Source: Actinomycetes bacterium (GTDB lineage Bacteria > Actinomycetota > Acidimicrobiia > Acidimicrobiales > RAAP-2). Taken from it: a DNA stretch of 64,000 nucleotides. Shown in pieces: positions 40,955-50,350 of this stretch (the stretch's first letter is position 1; the number at the start of each line of letters is the position of its first letter). Made by a program: the position numbers and the translations under genes. The notes beneath the pieces are model-generated. The model was given only the letters and a program-made list of their open reading frames with translations, was not told where the DNA came from and ran no database searches. The stretch lies in NCBI GenBank assembly GCA_021793515.1, contig JAJYSP010000012.1, positions 1 to 64,000 on the forward strand. The letters are read 5' to 3'.

Positions 40955-42028
40955 CTAGCGAGCGCCGTTCAGGCGAACGATCACTTGGTTGGCGAGCAAT
41001 CGACCAGCGGGGGTGAGGGTCACCGTGCCGTCGCGCACGGTCACCAGGTGGGCAATCTCGTCGAGGGAATCGAAGGCTTCGAGGGGGACACCACTCGTCG
41101 TGCGCAAGGCCAACGACTCACGTTCGAAGCGCCGGGTGGCCTCGTCGAGGTACTCCTCGCCGCCCAGGGGACGTCGACCCTCGCGGAGCATGGCGATGTA
41201 CCGGTCGGGGGTGCGCACGTTCCACCACCGGTGCCCGTCTCGATGCGAATGTGCGGCCGACCCGACGCCGAGGTAGTCGCCCTGGTCCCAGTAGAGATGG
41301 TTGTGACGACACTCGTGGCCCGGACGAGCCCAGCTCGAAATCTCCTCCCACCGGTAGCCCGACGCCTCGAGTGTTGCACCGACGAGGTCGTAGGCGTCGG
41401 CCGTCGCGTCCTCGTCGGGGTGGCGCGCGGGATCGCGTCCGAGCGGGGTGGACGGCTCGGCGGTCAGCGCGTAGCAACTGATGTGTGGTGGCGGCGTCTC
41501 AAGGCCCAAGAGATCCTCGAGGGTGGCGGCCACGTCCTCGAGGGTCTCGGCGCGCGAACCGATGATGAGGTCCATGTTCCACGTGGAGAAACCAGCGTCG
41601 GTCACTGCCCGTGCAACCGCCTCGTGGGCCATCACGCCGTGACGACGACCGAGGTCGGCGAGGACCGCCGGGCGCGTCGACTGGATCCCGAAGGACATCC
41701 GATTGACACCACCGACCCGGTAGGCGCGAAGGCGCTCCAACGTGGCGTCCTCGGGGTTGCACTCCACGGTCACCTCGGCGTCCGCAACTCGCGGAATCGC
41801 GTCCAGGATCGAGAGGAGTTGCTCGGCGGACAATCGCGATGGCGTTCCGCCCCCGAAGAATACCGAGGTCGCCGCAGGAGTGGCGTCGGCGTAACTGGCG
41901 AGTTCGGCCCGCACGGCGTCGACGTAATCGTCCATGAGGTGATCGCGGTCCGCGTAGGTGGCAAAGGCACAGTAGTCACAGCGATGCGCGCAGAACGGGA
42001 CGTGGACGTAGACCCCGAACTCGCTCAC
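40955..42028 (-). CDS. hemW: radical SAM heme chaperone HemW
   Basis: 357 residues. The radical SAM cluster motif is 'YVHVPFCAHRCDYCAFATYA' (CxxxCxxC), followed by the AdoMet-binding 'SVFFGGGTPSRLSAEQLLSI', 'VECNPEDATLERLRAYRVGG', 'VNRMSFGIQSTRPAVLADLG'. The C-terminal HemN-like domain has 'GVGSAAHSHRDGHRWWNVRT'. HemW inserts heme into respiratory enzymes; it lacks coproporphyrinogen oxidase activity in characterised cases. It overlaps the photolyase stop by 4 bases. Confidence 0.9.
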   Translation of the reverse strand: MSEFGVYVHVPFCAHRCDYCAFATYADRDHLMDDYVDAVRAELASYADATPAATSVFFGGGTPSRLSAEQLLSILDAIPRVADAEVTVECNPEDATLERLRAYRVGGVNRMSFGIQSTRPAVLADLGRRHGVMAHEAVARAVTDAGFSTWNMDLIIGSRAETLEDVAATLEDLLGLETPPPHISCYALTAEPSTPLGRDPARHPDEDATADAYDLVGATLEASGYRWEEISSWARPGHECRHNHLYWDQGDYLGVGSAAHSHRDGHRWWNVRTPDRYIAMLREGRRPLGGEEYLDEATRRFERESLALRTTSGVPLEAFDSLDEIAHLVTVRDGTVTLTPAGRLLANQVIVRLNGAR

Positions 42029-43425
42029 GGCGCCACCGTCGCGCGGATCTCGGCGAAGCGCGCCAACGCCTCGCGCCGTTCGACACCGGCGTCGATCATC
42101 GGGGCCCGGTACCCGCTCGCGACGAGCGTCTCGACGTCCGCGCGCGTCAGGTCTGATTCGGCGACGCTAGCCAGCTCGGGCACGTAGCGGCGCACGTATC
42201 GGCCGATCGGGTCGAACCGTTCGGCCTGGCGGGTCGGACTGAAGATCCGGTGGAACGGTGCGGCGTCAGTCCCCGAACCCGCGGTCCACTGCCACCCGTG
42301 CTGGTTCGACGCCACATCCCCGTCGACCAGTCGCCACAGGAACCACGACGCGCCCCACCGCCAGTCGACGTGCAAGTGCTTAACCAGGAATGACGCGGTG
42401 ACCATCCGCACTCGATTGTGCATCCACCCCTCGGCGAGCAACTGACGCATTCCCGCGTCGACGAGGGGGAAGCCAGTCTCGCCGCGCGCCCACGCGCCGA
42501 AGCGAGCGACGGCCGCCTCGCCGCGGTCAACGCGCAAGGCGTCGAACCGTGGTTGGAGCGACCTCCACGCGGAGTCGGGCCGGTGGCTGAGCACGTCGGC
42601 GTAGAACTCCCGCCAGCCGATCTCGGCGCGAAACGTACTGCGGCCGCGCGACGGTCCGTCCAGTGCAGCGAGGACCGTTCGTGGGTGCAGGGCGCCCACG
42701 TGGAGATAAGGGCTCAACCGGCTCGTCGCATCAAGGTCGGGCCGGTCACGCTGGTCCTCGTAATGATCCACGTGCGCCGCGAACCGCTCGAGCGCCGCGT
42801 GACCCGCCCGCTCACCGGCTGGTGGACTCTCGGGTGCGGGTGAGTCGGGCAGATCGGCGAAGTAGTGCGGACGTCGACGCGCCGCGAGTTCGACGACCGC
42901 GGTTGGCGTGACGCCCGGGATCGACTCCCACTCGACTTCGGGCGCCGCGACCGGCGCCACGCCGAGACGGGTCTCCCAGACGCGTCGAAACGCGCTGTAG
43001 ACGCGGTAGGGCGCACCCGACGCCTGGCGGATCGTGCCCGGCTCGACGACGTAGGGCGAGTCGATCGTGGTCAACACCCGTCCCTCCCCGGCCAGGGCCG
43101 CCGCGACCGCGCGGTCGCGATGACGGGCGCGCGGCGTCGAATCACCGCTCGCGTAGACGCATTGGGCACCGAGCTCGCGGGCGACCTCGGGAACGACCGT
43201 TGTCGGGTCACCGACCCTGATGACCAGGGCACCACCCATCGCCTCGTCGAGCGCAGTCAGGCTGGCGGCGACGTAGGCCGCGCGGGTCGCGCCGACTGGC
43301 GCGACGAGTTCAGGGTCTACGACGAAAAGTGCGACCACGGTGCCAGCGTGCGCGGCCGCGACCAGTGCGGGGTTGTCCGCCAGGCGCAGGTCGCGGCGGA
43401 ACCAGAAGATGACGGGGTTAGACAC
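42025..43425 (-). CDS. phr: deoxyribodipyrimidine photolyase (cryptochrome/photolyase family)
   Basis: 466 residues from the GTG at 43425, which has GAGGAG 6-7 bases upstream and gives 'VSNPVIFWFRRDLRLADNPA', a canonical photolyase N-terminus; a GTG at 43449 adds eight residues but has no such site. The FAD domain holds 'LSPYLHVGALHPRTVLAAL', 'EIGWREFYADVLSHRPDSAW', 'AWARGETGFPLVDAGMRQLL', 'GWMHNRVRMVTASFLVKHLH', and the tryptophan-rich 'WRWGASWFLWRLVDGDVASN'. It repairs cyclobutane dimers with blue light. The 102 bases upstream to recO hold nothing I recognise. Confidence 0.92.
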   Translation of the reverse strand: MSNPVIFWFRRDLRLADNPALVAAAHAGTVVALFVVDPELVAPVGATRAAYVAASLTALDEAMGGALVIRVGDPTTVVPEVARELGAQCVYASGDSTPRARHRDRAVAAALAGEGRVLTTIDSPYVVEPGTIRQASGAPYRVYSAFRRVWETRLGVAPVAAPEVEWESIPGVTPTAVVELAARRRPHYFADLPDSPAPESPPAGERAGHAALERFAAHVDHYEDQRDRPDLDATSRLSPYLHVGALHPRTVLAALDGPSRGRSTFRAEIGWREFYADVLSHRPDSAWRSLQPRFDALRVDRGEAAVARFGAWARGETGFPLVDAGMRQLLAEGWMHNRVRMVTASFLVKHLHVDWRWGASWFLWRLVDGDVASNQHGWQWTAGSGTDAAPFHRIFSPTRQAERFDPIGRYVRRYVPELASVAESDLTRADVETLVASGYRAPMIDAGVERREALARFAEIRATVAP

Positions 43426-43527
43426 GGGCTCCTCGATGGACGAGGGCACCTTACAGCGTCAATGGCGTCTCTCGCGCAGGTCGCGGGTCGCGACGTCATG
43501 CCTGGTCAGCGTCGGGTCGATCGAGTG

Positions 43528-44265
43528 TCAACGCCCGAGGTCACGTGGTGGTGCGACGTGGGTCGCGCGTAGCCGGCGGCCAAAGTGCAACTCGACGGCC
43601 TCGTGGGCGAGCGACGCGACCTCGCCCGTCCCCGGCGGCTCTTCGGCCCGCAACACGGCCGCGAGGTCGCCGCCGGTGATCCGGCGTAGCAGTTCGAGTG
43701 CGTCGGGCGAGAGTGGACGGCCCGAACGGCACTGTGGGCAGAGGGCTCCGCCGATCGCGGCGTCGAAAGCCACCAGTGGCTCGCTTCGCCCGCAGTTCAC
43801 ACAGGCGTCGAGTACGGGCGCGGATCCGTCGTAGGCGAGCAGCCGCAAGAAGAACGACGTCGGTACGAGGCCGGGGCGAAAGTTCGGGTCATCGAGGGTC
43901 AGAAGGACCCGACGCAGCAGTTCGAAGATGCCCTCGTCGGCCACGTCCTCGGCGGGGATCGCGTTGGCGACCTCGACGACGGCGTAGCCGGCCGCGATGC
44001 GGTCGTAGTCCGCACGCAACGTCGCGTACCGTTCGCGGTGCACCACGTGACGCACGATGTAGCGCTCCCCGCGACCCTGAATGAGGTCGACACCCACGTG
44101 CGCGAGGGTCTCGAGCGATCCGCCGAGGCGGCTCGACGTCTTGCGCGCGCCTTTAGCGAGGACGCGCAGCTTGCCGTGTTCGCGCGTCCAGAGCACCGCC
44201 ACCCGATCGGCCTCGCCCGACGTGTAGGTGCGCAGCACGATCGCGTCGTCGGCGAACTCGATCAT
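43528..44265 (-). CDS. recO: DNA repair protein RecO
   Basis: 245 residues from the ATG at 44265 ('MIEFADDAIVLRTYTSGEAD'); the longer upstream frame crosses uppS and is rejected. The OB-fold N-terminus 'VLRTYTSGEADRVAVLWTRE' and 'GKLRVLAKGARKTSSRLGGS' is typical. A zinc-binding region has CxxC pairs in 'VLDACVNCGRSEPLVAFD' and 'GGALCPQCRSGRPLSPDAL'. RecO loads RecA with RecR and anneals ssDNA. It follows the small membrane-protein gene by a 4-base overlap, itself coupled to uppS. Confidence 0.9.
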   Translation of the reverse strand: MIEFADDAIVLRTYTSGEADRVAVLWTREHGKLRVLAKGARKTSSRLGGSLETLAHVGVDLIQGRGERYIVRHVVHRERYATLRADYDRIAAGYAVVEVANAIPAEDVADEGIFELLRRVLLTLDDPNFRPGLVPTSFFLRLLAYDGSAPVLDACVNCGRSEPLVAFDAAIGGALCPQCRSGRPLSPDALELLRRITGGDLAAVLRAEEPPGTGEVASLAHEAVELHFGRRLRATHVAPPRDLGR

Positions 44266-44483
44266 CCCTCGTCCTGGTCCTCGTCCTCGTCGCGTGGGAA
44301 TTTCGGTCGATGCGGTGCGATACCGATGAATCGATTGAGCGCGAGTCCCGCCCAGATCAACACGACGAGCACCAGCGGCACCACCAACGGGGCGATGAGG
44401 TTGGTCACACCGTTGGCCGCGAGAACCCACAGGAAGACGTAGAACGCCACGCCGGCCAGGGCGACCACCCGGCGAAACGTCAC
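44262..44483 (-). CDS. small membrane protein (two TM segments)
   Basis: 73 residues: TM1 'VVALAGVAFYVFLWVLAANG' and TM2 'LIAPLVVPLVLVVLIWAGLA', then a basic-to-acidic tail 'FPRDEDEDQDEG'. I recognise no family. Both ends overlap neighbours by 4 bases (uppS upstream, recO downstream), which argues strongly that it is translated. Confidence 0.7.
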   Translation of the reverse strand: MTFRRVVALAGVAFYVFLWVLAANGVTNLIAPLVVPLVLVVLIWAGLALNRFIGIAPHRPKFPRDEDEDQDEG

Positions 44484-45223
44484 TGCTCGAGTCCCCCGAA
44501 GCGCCGCTCGCGGCGCTGGTACTCACCAATCGCGTCATAGAGGTGCTCGCGACGGAAGTCGGGCCAGAGCACGTCGGTGAAGACGAGCTCGCTGTAGGCC
44601 ATCTCCCAGAGCAGGAAGTTCGAGATGCGGTACTCGCCCGAGGTTCGCACCACGAGGTCTGGGTCAGGGATCTCGGGGTGATACAGCCGCGCGCGGATCG
44701 CCTTCTCGCTCACCGAGCCCGATGAGACACCGTCGGCGACGAGGCGCGCCACGGCGTCGACGATCTCGGCTCGCCCGCCGTAGTTGAACGCGATGTTGAG
44801 CGTCATCGCGCGGTTCGCGTTCGTGAGGGCACTGGCTTCGTCCATTCGCTTGAGCACCTGCTTGGGGACGCGCCAGTCCCGTCGGCCCGAGAACGTGATC
44901 CGCACACCCTCGTCGTGCAGTTCGTACTGGCGTCGTTCGAGCAGGCCCTTGTTGAAGTTCATGAGGAACCGAACCTCGTCGACGGGTCGACGCCAGTTCT
45001 CCGTGGAAAAGGCGTAGACCGTCAACACCGAGACCCCGGCCGCGAGCGCTCCGTAGGTGGCGTCGAGCAGTGCCTCCTCCCCGGCGGCGTGACCGGCGGT
45101 GCGCGCGAGATTGCGCTGCTGGGCCCATCGTCCATTCCCGTCCATCACAACGGCCACGTGACGAGGCATTCGGGTTCGGTCGAGCCACGCGGGCACCGGG
45201 GTGGGGCGGGGATCGGGCACCAC
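44480..45223 (-). CDS. uppS: isoprenyl transferase (undecaprenyl diphosphate synthase family)
   Basis: 247 residues. 'RHVAVVMDGNGRWAQQRNLA' carries the catalytic Asp and the substrate loop, followed by 'GHAAGEEALLDATYGALAAG', 'LTVYAFSTENWRRPVDEVRF', 'LNIAFNYGGRAEIVDAVARL' and 'PDPDLVVRTSGEYRISNFLL' with 'WEMAYSELVFTDVLWPDF'. It makes the cis-polyprenyl carrier for cell-wall synthesis. The recO-uppS pairing is common in actinobacteria. Confidence 0.93.
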   Translation of the reverse strand: MVPDPRPTPVPAWLDRTRMPRHVAVVMDGNGRWAQQRNLARTAGHAAGEEALLDATYGALAAGVSVLTVYAFSTENWRRPVDEVRFLMNFNKGLLERRQYELHDEGVRITFSGRRDWRVPKQVLKRMDEASALTNANRAMTLNIAFNYGGRAEIVDAVARLVADGVSSGSVSEKAIRARLYHPEIPDPDLVVRTSGEYRISNFLLWEMAYSELVFTDVLWPDFRREHLYDAIGEYQRRERRFGGLEQ

Positions 45224-45274
45224 TAAAAACTAGTTCGTCCCGCGTAAAACCACGCGGCCACGTAAGGTTCTACG

Positions 45275-47260
45275 GTGCGTTCCTTCGACCCTGACGATGA
45301 GACGCCCTACGTCGAACCCGACCCTGACGATGGTGTCGAGCTCGACGCCGACGTCATCGCCGTCGACGCCGACCGGGCGATTGAACTGCTCGATCGAATT
45401 ACCGATGACCTGCCCAGCGGCGGCGAACAGCGCCCGGGTCAGCGCACGATGGTGCAACTCGTGGCCCAGGCGTTCACGCGCTCTCGCCACCTGGTGGTCG
45501 AGGCGGGCACCGGCGTCGGCAAGTCACTCGCCTACCTGATTCCCGCCGCGCTCTCGGGACGTCGGGTCGTGGTCGTCACGGCAACCAAGAACCTCCAGGA
45601 CCAGCTAGCGACCAAGGACGCCCCCACCGTCGCCGCCCGACTGCCAGGTGTGCGCGTCGCGGTAGTCAAGGGGCGCTCGAACTATTTCTGTCGCAACCGG
45701 GCCCACGAGATGGGCGCCGAGCAACTGCGCTTTGACGACGACACCGAAGTGCCGCGCACGGTCGCCAACCAGATTCGTCGGGTGGTTCGCTGGTCCAACG
45801 AGACCGAAACCGGTGATCTGGATGAGCTCACCTTCGACCTGGACTCGCGGACGCGGCGGGCGCTCACCGTGAGCGCACAGGAGTGCCTCGGACGGGCGGA
45901 GTGCCCCCAAGGCGCCTCGTGCTTCGCCGAGCTCGCGCGCGACCGCGCCGCCGCCAGTTCGATCGTTATCGTGAACAATCACCTCTACGCCTCGCACCTC
46001 GCGTCGGGATCGATGCTCCTGCCGAGTCACGACCTCGTAGTCTTCGACGAGGCCCACGAGACGCTGGACGTCTTCGCAGAACTACTCGGTACTTCACTTA
46101 CCGCCACGCGGATCAGGGCGCTCGCGGGCGTTGCACGACCCCTGCTCGGCTCGTCCCACACCTCGAGCGCCGAGCTGGCGAGCGTCGCCGATCGCCTTGA
46201 CGACGCCCTCGACCGCCAGGTCGCGGCTCAGCGGATGACGGGCCTCGACGAGGAGGTCCGCACACTGCTCGAACGAGTGGGCGAGCTCGTCACGGTCATC
46301 GTCGACGCGCTGCGGGGGCTGGCAACGACGGACCTCGCCCACGAGTTCCGCCGTAAACGAGCGCTTGGGCCCGCTATCCACCTCGCCGGTGACCTCCAGC
46401 GACTGCGCCAGACCACCGACGACGAACTCGTGTACCTCGTCGCGCACGAGCGCGAGGTCACCGTCGAACTCGCCCTCATCGACGTCGGTCCCCGTCTCGA
46501 GGAGCTGCTCTGGGGAACGGTCACCGCTGTACTCACGAGCGCCACCATCCCCGACACCCTGCCGCGTGCGCTCGGGCTCGGTGACCTCGCCGTCGAACGG
46601 GTGCGCAGTCCCTTCGACTATCAGCACCACGCGCTGCTCTACGTGCCGAGTGACTTCCCCGGACGAACGGGCGACGGCGCCGAGGTGGCGATCATCGACG
46701 AGCTGGTTCATCTCATCGACGCGGCGGGAGGTCGAACGCTGGCACTCTTCACAAACCGCTCGGTGATGAACCGCGTCGCCGAGGCCGTCGCGCCCCGACT
46801 GGACACACCGGTGCTCGTCCAGGGAACCCTGTCACGACAACGCATCCTCGAGCGCTTCCGCGACGAGGCCGACACCAGCCTCTTCGCGGTGACCAGCTTC
46901 TGGCAGGGTGTCGACGTCCCGGGCCACTCCCTCAGTCTGGTCACTATCGACCGGCTCCCCTTCGCCGTGCCGAGCGACCCCCTTGCCGTCGCGCGGCGCG
47001 AGCGCGTCGCGCGACCGTTCTACGAGGTGGACCTGCCACGCGCCGTGATGTTGCTCGCCCAGGGCGTCGGCCGTCTGATCCGCAGCGCCGACGACCGCGG
47101 CGTCGTCGCGGTACTCGACACCAGGCTCGCCGAGGCCTCGTATCGCACGCAGTTCTTCCGGCGCCTGCCGCCTATGCGTCGTACGCGCAATCGGTCCGAG
47201 GTGACCGAGTTCTTGCGCACGATCCGCGACGACGCCCAGTCGGCCTCGGCCGACGGATAA
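45275..47260 (+). CDS. dinG: DinG/XPD-type ATP-dependent DNA helicase
   Basis: 661 residues. Walker A 'VVEAGTGVGKSLAYLIPAAL', DEAH box 'HDLVVFDEAHETLDVFAEL', motif III-like 'VTAVLTSATIPDTLPRALGL', and C-terminal 'VTSFWQGVDVPGHSLSLVTI' and 'LLAQGVGRLIRSADDRGVVA'. Four cysteines lie between motifs I and II ('NYFCRNRA' and 'QECLGRAECPQGASCFAEL'), the iron-sulfur cluster pattern of the XPD family. It unwinds DNA 5'-3' and is linked to repair of R-loops and damage. It is divergent from uppS. Confidence 0.93.
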   Translation: MRSFDPDDETPYVEPDPDDGVELDADVIAVDADRAIELLDRITDDLPSGGEQRPGQRTMVQLVAQAFTRSRHLVVEAGTGVGKSLAYLIPAALSGRRVVVVTATKNLQDQLATKDAPTVAARLPGVRVAVVKGRSNYFCRNRAHEMGAEQLRFDDDTEVPRTVANQIRRVVRWSNETETGDLDELTFDLDSRTRRALTVSAQECLGRAECPQGASCFAELARDRAAASSIVIVNNHLYASHLASGSMLLPSHDLVVFDEAHETLDVFAELLGTSLTATRIRALAGVARPLLGSSHTSSAELASVADRLDDALDRQVAAQRMTGLDEEVRTLLERVGELVTVIVDALRGLATTDLAHEFRRKRALGPAIHLAGDLQRLRQTTDDELVYLVAHEREVTVELALIDVGPRLEELLWGTVTAVLTSATIPDTLPRALGLGDLAVERVRSPFDYQHHALLYVPSDFPGRTGDGAEVAIIDELVHLIDAAGGRTLALFTNRSVMNRVAEAVAPRLDTPVLVQGTLSRQRILERFRDEADTSLFAVTSFWQGVDVPGHSLSLVTIDRLPFAVPSDPLAVARRERVARPFYEVDLPRAVMLLAQGVGRLIRSADDRGVVAVLDTRLAEASYRTQFFRRLPPMRRTRNRSEVTEFLRTIRDDAQSASADG

Positions 47261-47265
47261 TTGAC

Positions 47266-47271
47266 TATAAT
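47266..47271 (+). promoter_or_regulatory. candidate -10 element upstream of the TauE-type gene
   Basis: TATAAT lies in an unusually AT-rich 47-base gap between dinG and the permease gene, 37 bases before the GTG. No convincing -35 box is visible. AAGGA follows at about 10 bases from the start. Confidence 0.35.
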
Positions 47272-47307
47272 TTCACTAGTAAAACTGGCTTAAGGAAATC
47301 CTCCCTC

Positions 47308-48180
47308 GTGCACCTCGACGTCCTGCTCGTACTCGCCAGTGCCGTGGTGGGGCTCTTGGTGGGTATCACCGGGACTGGCGGTGGCGCGGTCATGACCCCC
47401 ATGCTCGTCCTGCTCTTCGGCGTCGCACCATCGGCGGCGATCGCGTCGGACCTCGTCGCGACCCTGGTGATGCGCCCCGCCGGCGCACTCGTCCACTGGC
47501 GCCGTCACACCGTGAACCGTCGAGTGGCGGCCCTGTTGTGCGTGGGCTCGGTGCCGTCGGCCTTCCTCGGCACCTTCGTCATGGACCGGATCGGCACCTC
47601 GGCGGGCGCCGAGCTCGACCTTCGCCGACTGCTCGGCGTCGCGCTTGTCGTCGGCGGCGCGGCGATGATCGCGCGGCCGTTCCTCGGCGCCGCCGCGCCG
47701 AGCCTGTCGGTCCCGCCCGTCGTGCGCACCGTCCCGACGATCCTCACGGGGGTCGTTGGCGGATTCATGGTGGGACTGACGTCGGTCGGCGCTGGCTCAC
47801 TCATGATGGCCGCGCTCATGCTCCTCTATCCGTCGATGAGTGGCTCAGAGCTGGTCGGCACGGACCTCGCCCAGTCGGTGCCCCTCGCCTTCGGTGCGAC
47901 GATGGGCGCGCTGCTCTTCGGTCACGTCGGGCTCAGCGTCACGGTCGCGGTGATCCTCGGCGCCGTGCCGGCCACCTTCGTCGGTTCACTGATCTCGTCG
48001 CGCAGTGCCAATCGCCTGATCCGTCCGCTGATCACCGTCGTAGTGTTGATGAGCGGGCTCAAGTACCTCGGCCTCGGGTCGCTCTATCTCCTGGCCGCGC
48101 TCGTCGTCGTCGTGGCCCTCGCCCTGGTCAGCCTGCGACGAGCCGCGCTACCCGCACCGAGCGGGAACGCTGTTCAGTAG
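47308..48180 (+). CDS. TauE/SafE-family sulfite exporter-type permease
   Basis: 290 residues, 7-8 hydrophobic segments. The duplicated family motif appears as 'GLLVGITGTGGGAVMTPMLV' near the N-terminus and 'GFMVGLTSVGAGSLMMAALM' in the middle. Members transport sulfite, sulfonates or related anions; no sulfur genes flank it, so substrate is open. The end overlaps the convergent era stop by 7 bases. Confidence 0.85.
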   Translation: MHLDVLLVLASAVVGLLVGITGTGGGAVMTPMLVLLFGVAPSAAIASDLVATLVMRPAGALVHWRRHTVNRRVAALLCVGSVPSAFLGTFVMDRIGTSAGAELDLRRLLGVALVVGGAAMIARPFLGAAAPSLSVPPVVRTVPTILTGVVGGFMVGLTSVGAGSLMMAALMLLYPSMSGSELVGTDLAQSVPLAFGATMGALLFGHVGLSVTVAVILGAVPATFVGSLISSRSANRLIRPLITVVVLMSGLKYLGLGSLYLLAALVVVVALALVSLRRAALPAPSGNAVQ

Positions 48181-49076
48181 CCAAAGCGGTCAAGCGCGTC
48201 GTCGCGACGCTGCCAGCCGGGCTCGACCGATACGCGCAGCTCGAGATAGGTTCCCTCAGGGAGTTGGCGGCGCGCGGCGATGCCGACGTCCTTAAGTAAC
48301 TGGCCACCGTGACCGATGACCATCCCCTTCTGACTCTCGCGTTCGACGAGGATCTCGACGGTGATGTGGGGCCACTCGAACTCGGTCACCCGACAGTGGA
48401 TCGAATGGGGCAATTCCTCGCGCGTCTTTCGCACCAGTTGCTCGCGCACCAGTTCGGCCACCCACTCACGCTCCGGCACGTCCGAGACCTCGTCGGCGGG
48501 AAAGAGGAACGGCGACTCGGGCATGAGTGTGGTGACGAAGTCGCGCAACGCGTCCACCCCGGCGCCGGTCTTGGCCGACACCGCGAAGTACTCCACGCGC
48601 CCCACGACCGCCTCGCGGCCGCGCTCGGCCGCAATCTCCTCCACCGCGCGCGTCGCGGCCAGGAGTTGTGCCGCCACGACTTCACGCGACGTACGGTCCA
48701 CCTTGTTGACCACGACGATCGGTGTCGGACCATCCGTTCGCGCGACGTCGAGCAAGGTCGCGATGACGGCCCGGTCGCCGGGTCCGATCGCGCCCCCCGC
48801 CTCGATGACCGCGAGGATCACGTCGACGTCGTCGGCCGCGTGACGGGCCGCGTCGTTCAGCCGACCGCCGAGGGACGTCCGTGGCCGGTGCAACCCGGGC
48901 GTGTCCACGAAGACGACCTGCACGTCACCCTCGCTGATGACTCCGCGCACCGCGCGCCTCGTCGTGTTGGGCGACGCCGCGGTGATCGTCACCTTGGCCC
49001 CGACCAGCTGATTCACGAGCGTCGACTTGCCCACGTTGGGTCGACCGAGGATCGTCGCGAGTCCGGACCTGGTCAT
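48174..49076 (-). CDS. era: GTPase Era
   Basis: 300 residues from the ATG at 49076. G1 'ATILGRPNVGKSTLVNQLVG', G2 region 'TTRRAVRGVISEGDVQVVFV', G3 'DTPGLHRPRTSLGGRLNDAA', G4 'NKVD', and the C-terminal KH domain 'ILVERESQKGMVIGHGGQLL' with 'LKDVGIAARRQLPEGTYLEL'. Era binds 16S rRNA near the 3' end and checks 30S maturation. The ATG overlaps the CNNM-family stop by 4 bases, in the usual ybeY-CNNM-era order. Confidence 0.95.
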   Translation of the reverse strand: MTRSGLATILGRPNVGKSTLVNQLVGAKVTITAASPNTTRRAVRGVISEGDVQVVFVDTPGLHRPRTSLGGRLNDAARHAADDVDVILAVIEAGGAIGPGDRAVIATLLDVARTDGPTPIVVVNKVDRTSREVVAAQLLAATRAVEEIAAERGREAVVGRVEYFAVSAKTGAGVDALRDFVTTLMPESPFLFPADEVSDVPEREWVAELVREQLVRKTREELPHSIHCRVTEFEWPHITVEILVERESQKGMVIGHGGQLLKDVGIAARRQLPEGTYLELRVSVEPGWQRRDDALDRFGY

Positions 49077-50350
49077 CGCGACTCCAATGGCTCGACGCGG
49101 ACTTCTTCGATTCGACGTCCATCCATGCGCACCACCGTCAGACGATACTCGTCGGTCTCGAAGTGGTCGCCTTGCTCGGGCACACCACCGGCCAGGTCCA
49201 GTACGAGCCCGCCGACCGTGTCCCAACCGTCCTTGGGCAGTGCGAGGTCGAAGTCGACGTTCGCGTCGTCGATGTTCAATCGACCGCTCAGGGTTATGCC
49301 CGCGTCAATCGACTGATTGACCAACTGGGTTGTGCGCGGGTCCGACTCGTCGGCGATCTCGCCAACGAGCTCTTCGAGGATGTCCTCGAGGGTCACGATC
49401 CCCGCCGTGCCGCCGTATTCGTCAACTACCACGAAGAGATGGACCCGGGCCCGACGGATCTCGGTCAAGAGCGCCGCGACCCGCTTCGTCTCGGGTACGA
49501 AATGGGCTTCGCCCATGTGTGCCCCGACGAGTTCCTCACCCTGACCATCGGCGACGAGCGCCGCGAGGTGACGAAGGTTCACGATACCCACGACGTCATC
49601 GACCCCCTCGCCGAGCACGGGTAACCGTGATCGACCGGTGCTGATCGCGAGGTCGAGCGCCTCACGCACGGTCGCACTGGTCGCGACGTCGACCATGTCG
49701 GGTCGAGGCACCATCACCTCGCGCACGATCGTGTCGCCGAACTCGATGACCGAGTGGATGAAGGCCCGTTCGTCGGACTCGATCGCGGCGTCTTCGTGGG
49801 CGACGTCGGCCATAGCGAGGACCTCGGACTCAGTCACCTTGTGGGTGGTCGTCGCGGCGCCGAAGAGCCGCATCACGCCGTTCGCGATCGAGAGTAGGAA
49901 TCGCGAGATCAGTTGGATCGGCCAGAAGCGCAGGATCCGGCTCACGATCGGTGCCGTCAGCAGCGCGGCCGCGTCGGGGTGTTGCACCGCGAAGTTCTTC
50001 GGGATCGCCTCGAAGATCACGAAGATGACGACGACCTCGGCCACGGTAGCGACGAAGACGCCGGCTGCACCGAAGAGGTGCCCGGCGAGTACGCCGACCA
50101 TGGTCGCCGACACCAGTTGGCAGATGAGGACCAGCAGGAGTAGTGGGCTGAGGAACCGCTCGGGCGATTCCGACAGCGCCACGAGGGCCCGCGCGCCGCG
50201 TCGCCCCTCCTCGCGCAACGAGCGCGCGCGCGACTTGTTCATCCGCACGAGTGAGGTCTCGGCGAGCGCGAAGAACCCCGACAACACGAGCAAAACGAGC
50301 ACGCTGGCGACTAAGACGGTGTCGCCACCCGACCAGGTGGCACCGATCAC
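49073..50350 (-). CDS. CNNM/CorC-family transport protein with CBS domains (hemolysin-like)
   Basis: 425 residues. An N-terminal DUF21 membrane domain with 'ASVLVLLVLSGFFALAETSL', 'LLLVLICQLVSATMVGVLAG' and 'VFVATVAEVVVIFVIFEAIP' leads into a CBS pair ('MVPRPDMVDVATSATVREAL', 'DEYGGTAGIVTLEDILEELV'), then a CorC-HlyC domain ('DGWDTVGGLVLDLAGGVPEQ'). Such proteins are implicated in magnesium or cobalt efflux; the name hemolysin is historical. It is coupled by 4-base overlaps to ybeY and era. Confidence 0.9.
   Translation of the reverse strand: MIGATWSGGDTVLVASVLVLLVLSGFFALAETSLVRMNKSRARSLREEGRRGARALVALSESPERFLSPLLLLVLICQLVSATMVGVLAGHLFGAAGVFVATVAEVVVIFVIFEAIPKNFAVQHPDAAALLTAPIVSRILRFWPIQLISRFLLSIANGVMRLFGAATTTHKVTESEVLAMADVAHEDAAIESDERAFIHSVIEFGDTIVREVMVPRPDMVDVATSATVREALDLAISTGRSRLPVLGEGVDDVVGIVNLRHLAALVADGQGEELVGAHMGEAHFVPETKRVAALLTEIRRARVHLFVVVDEYGGTAGIVTLEDILEELVGEIADESDPRTTQLVNQSIDAGITLSGRLNIDDANVDFDLALPKDGWDTVGGLVLDLAGGVPEQGDHFETDEYRLTVVRMDGRRIEEVRVEPLESR

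Noticed and set aside
47261-47289. Full -35/-10 promoter starting with TTGACT at 47261
   Set aside because: TTGACT overlaps the TATAAT and the matching -10 position 17 bases on is poor, so only the TATAAT was listed.
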